14,366 nucleotides of DNA. Origin: Gonapodya sp. JEL0774 (Eukaryota; Monoblepharomycota; Monoblepharidomycetes; Monoblepharidales; Gonapodyaceae). The notes beneath the pieces were generated by a model. It was not told the DNA's origin. It worked only from the letters and a program-made list of their open reading frames with translations, and did no database searches. This document shows, piece after piece, positions 7,762 to 14,366 of the stretch; within the stretch, counting starts at the first letter, position 1, and each line of letters begins with the position of its first letter. Position numbers and translations under genes: made by a program. The DNA lies in NCBI GenBank assembly GCA_027604505.1, contig JADIIX010000313.1, positions 1 to 14,366 of the forward strand, in the 5' to 3' direction.

Positions 7762-8991
7762 GATCGGCGTTTTGCTTGTTTAATTTTTTTGTTAGTATGT
7801 AATTCTTGGACTGTGAAAACGTTGAGTGAAGCGTGATGTTCATTTTATGTATCTCAGTACCTCTGTTGAGTTGCGTCGGTCTCGGAGAGGAGCTGCTTGC
7901 GTGCATGGGTCGGTGGATGTGGCACAGCAGGAGGGCGGATAAACCGCCAAGGGGGAATTCACCCGGGGGGGAACGGACAGCAGTGTTATAGTGTTATGGG
8001 TGGCGAAGAGAGAACGAAAAAAAGAAGATTTGTTTTGTGGAGGGGAGTTTGGAGCTGTTGGGATGACAACAGAATATGGCAACCGAGACAAACAACGTAA
8101 CGCAATACGTGGCACCAACCACTTCGCACCACTTAGTTGCCACAAATGAGTCTAGCTCCATTCTGGGCTTTTATACAGAAGGAGCGTACATGAGTATACA
8201 CGTGGCGAACGGGAAGACAGTAGACGCCAGAAGGCAGAAGAAAGCAAACGATTCAGAGCAGGTGGGATGGTCGATGGCGTACGGTGAATCCCAACAGAAC
8301 GATTGACGCAACCCTCATGCGTCGACTGCAATGAGTGCAACGGCCACGTCAATGTGTCCGGATGGTGACGTGGGCATTTGCTGGATGGGCTGCGGCCGTG
8401 GCTGCGGTCATGAAGTGTGCACGGTGTCGCCACTCTGCTCTGGTGTCCCTCGAGTGAGTCAACCAACATCCAAACCACTTCAAACACTTCAACACACAGC
8501 AGCGGTGAGTCGGAGCGGGGGACAGGAGGGGGAACTGGGTGGGGATGGAATGGAAGGCGGGGACGGGAGGCACGAGAAAGAGGGTGGCAGGAATGTGGAA
8601 GGAAGACACCCATGGATGGGGCATGCGACTCGCGCAGACGGTACACGGGGACAAGGGACGGGCAAAGCGCATGTGGTGTTGGAGAAGAAGAAAACGTGCC
8701 TAGTGTGCTGGTGGCGGATCTGGGCTGAGGAGTGTGGGCCTGTTCGCGGTTGGACAGGTGACTCACAGCACACCACGCGAACCACACCGCACGTGTGCGA
8801 ACGACGCGGCGGGGAACGGAACAATGTGGCGGAATGGGTGGGGGAGATGGATGTCGTTTGGGTTTCTGTGTCCGAGTGTTGGGATCAAGCGGTGCCACCG
8901 GTCGTGCCGGGTTGGTGGACACATGGTACCCAGTACATACGGCTCTACACGAATCTCACTCCGCCTGCGACCCATCAACCCACCCAGCACA
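7762..8991. other. 1.2-kb divergent intergenic region with no recognisable gene
   Basis: Lies between the starts of the PB1 gene (-) and the IF1-like gene (+), so it holds both promoters. The first 70 bp is AT-rich; about 8500-8720 is purine-rich on the plus strand (GGGGA/GGAGG runs). Long open frames exist on both strands (8152-8922 minus, 8331-9098 plus) but overlap and have biased, unprotein-like composition. A 76-codon frame at 8076-8306 (+) has balanced composition and is the only one here I would not dismiss outright. I see no tRNA-like or repeat structure. Confidence 0.55.
7791..7797 (-). promoter_or_regulatory. TACTAAC branch-site-like heptamer upstream of the PB1 gene
   Basis: The minus strand reads TACTAAC, the optimal fungal branch-point sequence, about 30 nt upstream of the PB1 ATG, followed by an A-rich run and an AAG. 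It could mark a 5' UTR intron, but I find no convincing donor. The AT-rich tract around it (7770-7835) may equally be core promoter. Confidence 0.25.
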
Positions 8992-9891
8992 ATGTCCCTG
9001 TCCCTCTCCACCATCCCCCTCCGCTCCTCCTCCCTCTCCCGCACCATCTCTCTCTCCCCCTCCCTCGTCCGCCTCTACTCCCCCAAAAAGAAAGATGACT
9101 CCACCCCCGCACCCCCCCCTTCCACCGCCCACATCCCCACCACCGGCTCGGCCCGCACCGGCGGCGGCGTGTTCTCCCAGAAACAGGCCGCCCAGGAAGA
9201 CCAGTGGGCCTACTCGCACGACAAGGAGCTGTTCGAGAGGCTGGCCAAGAAACTCAAGGCAAAGGTGGAGTACCACCCCGAGAGTCCCGTGGTGGCCAAG
9301 GGGGACGCGGAGGCCGGGATCGGGGTGGCAGGAGGACCAGGGGAGAAGGCGAAGGAACAGGGAACGTCGCCGATACTGGGCGGACAGGCCAGTGTAGCCA
9401 CGGGGTCGTTTGGAAGGAAGCAGGCGGCGCAAGAAGATCAGTGTGAGTGTATCAAGGGGGACGGGTAGGGGGATGGAGGGCGCCGAAGCGTTGAGGAGGA
9501 GTCCGTGGTGGGCCGTGGTGTGGAGGTGCGGTTCGCCGGCGGTTCGACCTTGTGTGTATGAAACCCACCCTTAAACCGCGCCGTGCGAGAGAATGGGAGT
9601 GTCCAGTGTCCGGGTTGGGTTTGGTTCCGCCCACGGTGTCCCGCGGGATCGCGTGCTCCGTGCATGGACGGGCCCTGGTCCCCGCGCCCCGGCTCGTTTC
9701 CGTGCCGTGCCGTGCGGACAACCGTTCGCACCCTTGTACGCTCGTCCCATTGTTCCGTTATCGTATGCTCACCGTCTTCGTACTCTGTCGTGCACCTGTT
9801 ACTCCCACCCACCCGCATCACCACTCACCCCCGCGCAGACATTTACGAACACGACAAGGAACTGCTGAGCAAGATCAACAAGAAGGCGTGA
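8992..9891 (+). CDS. Mitochondrial ATPase inhibitor IF1-like protein with two inhibitor motifs
   Basis: Exons 8992..9442 and 9839..9891; 167 aa. IF1 blocks ATP hydrolysis by mitochondrial F1Fo-ATP synthase when the proton gradient collapses. Residues 1-30 form a Ser/Arg/Leu-rich presequence without acidic residues, ending R-L-Y-S, which fits an R-x-Y|S processing site. Two related units follow. Unit 1 (57-90) has F-S-Q-K-Q-A-A-Q-E-D-Q-W then HDKELFERL. Unit 2 (137-167) has F-G-R-K-Q-A-A-Q-E-D-Q-Y then HDKELLSKI. Both match the F-x-x-K-x-x-A-x-E-D-x-(F/Y/W) core of fungal IF1. Known IF1 proteins have one such unit in about 60-90 mature residues. The intron (396 nt, donor GTGAGT, acceptor CAG) splits the TAC codon of unit 2. 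The ATG has A at -3. Family call rests on the short core motif and mitochondrial signal; the long antiparallel coiled coil of animal IF1 is not obvious. Confidence 0.7.
9443..9838 (+). other. Long intron (396 nt) in the IF1-like gene
   Basis: Donor GTGAGT, acceptor CAG preceded by a pyrimidine-rich tract. Removing it joins AAQEDQ to YIYEHDKELL and restores the second inhibitor motif. It is about 2.5 to 6 times longer than the other introns in the window. Nothing coding-like is evident inside. Confidence 0.8.
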
Positions 9892-9982
9892 AATTGCGGG
9901 GCACGGGGGTGTGCAGGGTGTGAAGGGCGCGAATGTGTGACATCGGAGAGGCGTGGGCGGTGCGTGAAGGATGCAGACGCCA

Positions 9983-10008
9983 GTGGTGGTGGTGGTGGTG
10001 GTGGTGGT
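9983..10008 (+). repeat. (GTG)n trinucleotide repeat downstream of the IF1-like gene
   Basis: An uninterrupted 26-nt run of GTG units about 90 nt after the IF1-like stop codon, probably in its 3' UTR or just beyond. It is not in a supported coding frame. Confidence 0.9.
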
Positions 10009-10240
10009 CTCGTGCCGCGTAGGATGATGCCGTGGGGTTGTGGGGGTTGACGAAAGCGGAAGCGGGGCGGTGTGGGCATATTGTGGGTTAGGATTCGGGA
10101 TTCACCAGCATGAGGGCCGCCAGCCACGGGCTCCCACTCACCCCAGTCCCCAGTCTCGGCGTGTGTACGTACGTCGTAGAACGGTCCAGGCGAAATGTAC
10201 ATGGAAGCGCCCCCACTCCGACTGATGCATCGTGTGCCAC

Positions 10241-10275
10241 CTGAGATGACCGCGCCCAACCTGAGATGACCGCGC
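10241..10275. repeat. Direct repeat, 15-bp core at 20-bp period, upstream of the F-box gene
   Basis: The 15-mer CTGAGATGACCGCGC occurs at 10241-10255 and again at 10261-10275, exactly 20 bp apart, immediately before an A/T-rich stretch (10276-10312) that may be the core promoter of the F-box gene. Two identical sites two helical turns apart look like a paired protein-binding site, though a simple duplication is possible. Confidence 0.85.
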
Positions 10276-10492
10276 AAAAAAAATATACTGATAATAATAA
10301 ATAGATTCCGGTAAAACATCGTGGTGTGCGTGCGTGGGTGTCGGTGGGGTCCATGTATTTCCATGTGTCGATATACGTGGGAAGGTGCGTGTCGTGGACG
10401 GTACCCTGTTGTGCTGCAACCAGATCCGAACCCATCAGCATCAGCCCGTCGCAGTTCATCGAATTCATTGGTTTCGCCCGCTCCTACCAAAT

Positions 10493-11908
10493 ATGACCAC
10501 TCCCCGCGCGCCACTCTCCCTTCTCGAACTCTTACCCCTCGAGATCCTCCACTCCATATTCCGACTCGTGGCCCCACGCACGTTCTACTCAGTTATCCCC
10601 CGCCTGTCCCGCCATCTTGGTGCCGCATCGCTCGATGCGATCCCTGGTTGTGCGCGGGACGAGATCGCGGTCCGGTTGGAAACCAACCTGGAAAGCGACC
10701 CGGGGCAGTGGAACGGTCCTCGTTCCTTCATCCACAACCAATTCGTCGACGTCGTGGGACCGACGGGACTCGTGTGGGTGGCTATCACGTCGTCGTGGTA
10801 TTGTACACCGGAGGAGTGCGAGGAGAGGTTGGGTTCGGGCGGGAATCATGATCGGGTTTGCGAGGAAGTTGTGACGGGTCTAGTGCGCAACGAGGACAAG
10901 ACCAGACACACGAGAATCAACCAATTGAGCAGAGGTCGTGTGAAAATCGTTGCGGGGACATTTTTTGGGGAGGAGATGCTACCACGGCTGAATGAGTTGC
11001 TCCCACACATTGCACATCACGCCAGACGATACCACATTCGAGAAGTGCGCATCGGCTGGCAAGAACACGAGAATGCGTTTGAAAGCCTGTCGCAAGGATA
11101 CGAGATGGATTCGGTGACTTCTCTTTCGACCTTCCTGCCGGCAGGCATGTCTGCACAATCAGCTGACGATTATGGGGCGAGTGCCGCCGCCGTGCACTGG
11201 ATTGCTCGACTCTTGAAACTGTTTCCCTCAGCATGCAAACTGAGTGGAGCAATGTTTTCTCCCCCGTGGGACAGCGCTCGGGACTTGGTGTTGAGTTACG
11301 TTCCTCAAGAACGTCGGTGCGGTGTCAAGAGTCTCAGCATTGAGAGTCGGCCAACCTACTATCGACAAAATCCTCGCTATAGTTTGCTTCTTGCCCCTTC
11401 GGTGTATCCCAATCTCCAAGATTTGGGCACCTTCATGGTGGTTTTGGATGCTCACTCTGATGGAAGGTACACTTTTCACGAACGCATTCTGACTGGATCC
11501 AAGTTGCAGGATGTGATTCCCTTGACCCAAATTGAAAATGTCACAATGGAAATCATTTTCAGATGCACCAATTCCACCGCTCCCGCTGAAACGGGAGAAT
11601 CGGCCGCTGTTCCTGATGGGAGCAGTACCGACTTCATCGCTGCGCTGACCTACCTCTTCCCCAACCTCAAGAGCCTCCACCTCCGGCTAGTATCAACAGA
11701 TGATGCCTTGCGTTCCATGGGATTTTTTCTATCCAGCCTGGTTGCGTGGTCGGCCGAAAGGCGATCCACTGATCTGGTTATACTTTCGTATGCACGCTCT
11801 CGTTACGATGATTTAGGTCCAGAGCACCCCTATTGGTCGTCCGTGTTGAAAGGATGGAATGGAATTCACAATTCTAGGATCGTGACGGGCGGGAGAAGGA
11901 TGAATTAG
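10493..11908 (+). CDS. F-box-like protein with weak leucine-rich C-terminal region
   Basis: Single exon, 471 aa. The N-terminus (about residues 8-45: PLSLLELLPLEILHSIFRLV then RLSRHLG) fits an F-box, the Skp1-binding domain of SCF ubiquitin ligases. The remaining 420 residues match no family I recognise. Scattered segments such as YPNLQDLGTFMV and LFPNLKSLHLRL (near 385-401) resemble degenerate leucine-rich repeats, a common substrate-recognition arrangement. Start chosen at 10493 because the F-box follows within ten residues and A is at -3. Unlike most neighbours it has no intron, and its codons are less GC-biased, especially in the second half. Such features suit a fast-evolving lineage-specific F-box family. 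Substrate unknown. The ORF is certain; the F-box call is moderate. Confidence 0.75.
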   Translation: MTTPRAPLSLLELLPLEILHSIFRLVAPRTFYSVIPRLSRHLGAASLDAIPGCARDEIAVRLETNLESDPGQWNGPRSFIHNQFVDVVGPTGLVWVAITSSWYCTPEECEERLGSGGNHDRVCEEVVTGLVRNEDKTRHTRINQLSRGRVKIVAGTFFGEEMLPRLNELLPHIAHHARRYHIREVRIGWQEHENAFESLSQGYEMDSVTSLSTFLPAGMSAQSADDYGASAAAVHWIARLLKLFPSACKLSGAMFSPPWDSARDLVLSYVPQERRCGVKSLSIESRPTYYRQNPRYSLLLAPSVYPNLQDLGTFMVVLDAHSDGRYTFHERILTGSKLQDVIPLTQIENVTMEIIFRCTNSTAPAETGESAAVPDGSSTDFIAALTYLFPNLKSLHLRLVSTDDALRSMGFFLSSLVAWSAERRSTDLVILSYARSRYDDLGPEHPYWSSVLKGWNGIHNSRIVTGGRRMN

Positions 11909-13217
11909 AGGTGATTCAAGTTGGGCAAGAGTGACGTGCAATTGGATCTCATGTTGCCGTTGTAGTGATCCTTGATAGACTAGACGGACTCGATGTCATT
12001 GTCACACAGTCGAGGATGCCCAGACTTACTGGACGCACATGGCTATTTCTTCGGATTATTCGGATTCGGACGCTGGCTGATGACAATTCAGGTTCAGGGA
12101 CGGCGTGCTACATCACTTGGTTGTTTTGATTGCCTGATGTGGGCGAGACATATGCACGAAGTATTCATGCAGTGTAAACCTCCGTACGTTACCTACGGAA
12201 TTCACTCACAATAATTTTTCTATACGAAATACACAATCAATTGAAGTTTTGCTGTCATCTCTGTTTCTCGGCGTGGGGTGTCGAACCAGGAAAGCTTTAC
12301 TGGACGAACCGCACACAAGTCCCGTAAGCACATCAATAGAGAGCGTCGAAGCGCCATCAAGCGACTTGGTGGCCGCAACGGTCAGGTTCAGTGAATAGGA
12401 GACAAACACCTCGAGCTCTCCTGGGTGGTCTGTTGGGTACACGAGGTGTACAGGACAGAGAAAGTGACAGCGTGCCGTGTGGTGTTGGGGGTGGGACAGA
12501 AGGAACTCCAGAAACCTCAGTCGCATCTTTCGGACTAGGCTACGGCTCGTCGGGGCTTTCATAGTCGCCACAGATCGCAATATGCAAAGGTCTGGAGGTG
12601 GTAGGACACGACGTGTGTGCACATCTTTACTTTTGGTACGAAGTATGTGGTCGGAATCGGGTGCAGACCTTTCATTGATTTGAGTACATCGCGGTGCAGA
12701 TGCGGGGGACATCACTCGAGGGAGAGGCTGGTGCCAACGACACCATGATCCTTTCTCTAAATTATGCTTCATTCTCATTCTATTGTGCCCGAAGTTTCCC
12801 ACGATCTCCAGTCCATCCATGGTCGCTGGCCCGCGGTGGCCATTTGTGACGAACGTCCAAATCAAGACTGACTGTTGCGTGATGGGTCCCCGAGGAAGGG
12901 GAGAGGGTAGGGGTACCAAGAAAAATCTGCATAGCGTGCGATGGATTGCGAGTTGGAATGGTGATTTCGCATTTTTATTAGTCTGTTGGAGTTTGTGTAC
13001 TCCCTGTCGGTGGTTGATGTTCCATATTCTGGGCATCATCCCGTTTTCTGCTGACCCAGGAAGCAAAGAGCCAAAAGAGCGGAGGTACGTACTTTGCGAA
13101 TAGAAACGCGACCGCCCATACTTATCGCGAACATCACGGGAAAAATCCCAACCCGTCCCACCCCAGGCAGCCATCGCTCATCACCCATCAACCCTCATTC
13201 TCCAACCGCCTGTCCCC
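11909..13217. other. 1.3-kb region with no confident gene
   Basis: Between the F-box stop and the broken F-box/ankyrin gene. GC content is visibly lower than in the left half of the window. Apart from the doubtful 322-codon minus frame, I see only short open frames. The last 100 bp before 13218 is C-rich and would be the leader of the downstream gene. Confidence 0.5.
12206..13174 (-). CDS. Hypothetical 322-codon open frame, doubtful
   Basis: An uninterrupted 322-codon minus-strand frame in DNA of middling GC, where stops should be frequent, so length alone argues weakly for coding. The C-terminal third looks most protein-like: RFLEFLLSH near 220-228 and ELEVFVSYSLNLTVAATKSL near 253-271. A shorter version from the ATG at 12562 would give 118 aa. 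The N-terminal two thirds has no recognisable motif. I do not recognise any domain. It may be a real orphan gene, a decayed gene remnant or a chance frame. It ends about 300 bp from the F-box gene's stop, converging with it. Confidence 0.3.
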   Translation of the reverse strand: MAAWGGTGWDFSRDVRDKYGRSRFYSQSTYLRSFGSLLPGSAENGMMPRIWNINHRQGVHKLQQTNKNAKSPFQLAIHRTLCRFFLVPLPSPLPRGPITQQSVLIWTFVTNGHRGPATMDGLEIVGNFGHNRMRMKHNLEKGSWCRWHQPLPRVMSPASAPRCTQINERSAPDSDHILRTKSKDVHTRRVLPPPDLCILRSVATMKAPTSRSLVRKMRLRFLEFLLSHPQHHTARCHFLCPVHLVYPTDHPGELEVFVSYSLNLTVAATKSLDGASTLSIDVLTGLVCGSSSKAFLVRHPTPRNRDDSKTSIDCVFRIEKLL

Positions 13218-14215
13218 ATGTCCTTCACAACCCCTTCCCTCGCCTCCTTACCCCCCGAGGTCCTTCTCTCCCTCGGCGAGCATCTCCCGCACCGCCACGC
13301 CCTCCCGGCCCCACTCCCAGCCTGAACCGCACTCTCGCCCGCATTTTCCGCACTCCGTCAAACATCGCCGCCAGGCCACTCTCGCGGTACAAGAGTCCGA
13401 CCAAGGCGGTCGTTGTGGAAGGGTGGAGGGTGGAGCCTGAGGCGACGCGGGTTGTGGAGCATATTGTTCAGCGCGTGGAACGGACGGCGGCAGGGAAGGT
13501 CCGGGGAGGAGGAGCCGGTGTAATGCCTCGACGGTAAATGACTTGTCGTCTCTGTTCCCTCCGGATCTTTCTGCGCTCGATTGTCCTGCGGAAGTCGATG
13601 AGAAAGTGGGCAAGCTCGTGGTCGTTCTCAAGGCTCTCCACCGGTTGGGATCCGACCTCCACGGGCACAACGACTTGATCCTCCGACTCGCCGTGACACG
13701 TGGTGAAAAGACGCTCGTGGGAGTGCTTCTGGACATGGGCGCCGAAGTCGGCGCGGGACAGATGTCCCGGAACCTTGTGCACATGGTACAGGTCGCTCCC
13801 CAACAAAGAAAAGCCTACATGCTCCGCTCGGCCTTGGTCATCGCTGCGGAATCAGGCAACGTGGAAATGATGACGCTCTTGTTGAACAGGGCAAGAACTG
13901 CCCCCGACCGAACCCGACGACTTCGCCATGCGCAGTGCGGTCACCGCTGCGGTGTGGGCAGGTCGTTCGCACATGATCACATCGCTCTTAGACCACGGAG
14001 CCGAGCTGAACGGTGGGAACCAGGACGTGCTCCTCCAAGTGACGCTGGAGATGGGTTGGTACCACGTGATCCGACTGCTCTCGCGAAAGGGGCTGGACGT
14101 GGCAGGGGCCACGGTGACCCAAGCTCCTATGGAACTCAGGGACTCAGAGATGCATCAGGAGGGAGTGAGCATCGTGGAGAAACATCGCAGGATACTGGGA
14201 TTGGCCAGGAAGTAG
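13218..14215 (+). pseudogene. F-box/ankyrin-repeat gene with three apparent frameshifts
   Basis: The frame from ATG 13218 gives an F-box start (SLASLPPEVLLSLGEHLPHRHAL), then meets TGA at about 13323. Protein similarity continues in the next frame from about 13320 (NRTLARIFRTPSNIAARPLSRYKSP to about 13515), shifts near 13520 into a third frame (NASTVNDLSSLFPPDLSALD onward) and shifts again near 13890 into the frame ending at TAG 14213. Ankyrin-like units are visible: H-G-H-N-D-L-I-L-R-L-A-V with a LLDMGAEVG end; SALVIAAESGNVEMMTLLLNR; SAVTAAVWAGRSHMITSLLDHGAELN; and a weaker GWYHVIRLLSRKGLDV. Intact relatives would be adaptors joining an SCF ligase to ankyrin-bound substrates. Splicing does not explain the shifts: I find no suitable GT-AG pairs. 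Either a decaying gene or sequencing/assembly indels. No protein is claimed. Confidence 0.68.
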
Positions 14216-14366
14216 TACATAATAGGAGTGAGCGCGTGAACAGAAATACGGACCAACTTCACGTGTGACGCACGATTGGGAATTTCAATGAGAACAGTTG
14301 ATAAACGAGATTTCTGTCGAATACGTAATTTGGTACCTCGTGTCATATTGTAAGTTGAATCGATCA
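14216..14366. other. Right-edge non-coding sequence
   Basis: About 150 bp after the last stop. It is relatively AT-rich and presumably holds the 3' end of the F-box/ankyrin locus. I see no gene start or structured element in it. Confidence 0.5.

Larger units (their letters stand above)
9892..10492. other. Intergenic region between the IF1-like and F-box genes
   Basis: About 600 bp with both flanking genes on the plus strand. It contains the GTG repeat, the 20-bp-spaced direct repeat and an AT-rich patch (10266-10312) with TATACT-like and AATAATAAATA sequence. Open frames here are short or biased. The F-box reading frame is open back to an ATG at 10334, but the extra 53 residues lack family resemblance. 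Confidence 0.6.

Noticed and set aside
8152-8922. 256-codon minus-strand frame in the divergent intergenic region
   Set aside because: It overlaps an equally long plus-strand frame, is rich in Pro/Ser/His/Arg without any motif, and has no splice partners I could identify.
9983-10008. GTG repeat considered as a poly-Val or poly-Gly coding tract or CRISPR-like unit
   Set aside because: No supported reading frame crosses it, and there are no spacers; it is a simple microsatellite.
12270-12300. TTCGA-containing stretch on the minus strand resembling a tRNA T-arm
   Set aside because: The flanking bases do not pair to form the required five-base stem and no acceptor or anticodon arm is found.

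Overview
The window looks like nuclear DNA from a zoosporic (flagellated) fungus, most likely a chytrid. Genes are split by short GT-AG introns, mostly 69 to 155 nt, and the coding DNA is GC-rich. One gene encodes the outer dynein arm docking protein ODAD4/TTC25, which is expected only in organisms with motile cilia. Another has the fungal/plant PAM2-CUE-CCCH-Smr architecture. A third is an F-box plus ankyrin gene of a kind often expanded in chytrids. The phylum is inferred and I cannot name a genus. I see no CRISPR, tRNA, rRNA, transposon or bacterial operon signal.

Layout. 1-772 (+): the 3' part of a PflX-type radical SAM protein, with three introns. 969-1931 (+): ODAD4/TTC25, one exon. 2016-4175 (-): a CUE / tandem CCCH / DUF1771 / Smr protein with an N-terminal PAM2 motif, including a 21-nt microexon; it converges on ODAD4 with 84 bp between stops. 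4388-5459 (-): a short-chain dehydrogenase-like protein in four exons that lacks the usual catalytic Tyr and Lys. 5938-7761 (-): a PB1-domain protein with hydrophobic segments near its C-terminus, which I cannot assign to a known family. 7762-8991: a 1.2 kb divergent intergenic stretch. 8992-9891 (+): a mitochondrial protein with two copies of an ATPase-inhibitor IF1-like motif, split by an unusually long 396-nt intron. 10493-11908 (+): an intronless F-box-like protein. 12206-13174 (-): a doubtful 322-codon open frame. 13218-14215 (+): an F-box/ankyrin gene broken by three apparent frameshifts.

The genes do not form an evident pathway. They look like ordinary compact fungal housekeeping loci (cilium assembly, mRNA/ribosome quality control, mitochondrial ATP synthase control) followed by a more accessory, less GC-rich right end with F-box and ankyrin genes. 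The least conventional items are the duplicated IF1 motif on one chain, the PB1-plus-membrane protein, the microexon that completes a zinc finger, and the frameshifted F-box/ankyrin copy. Exon boundaries are my own reconstruction from reading frame, family similarity and splice consensus. All family assignments come from remembered family features, without any database search.
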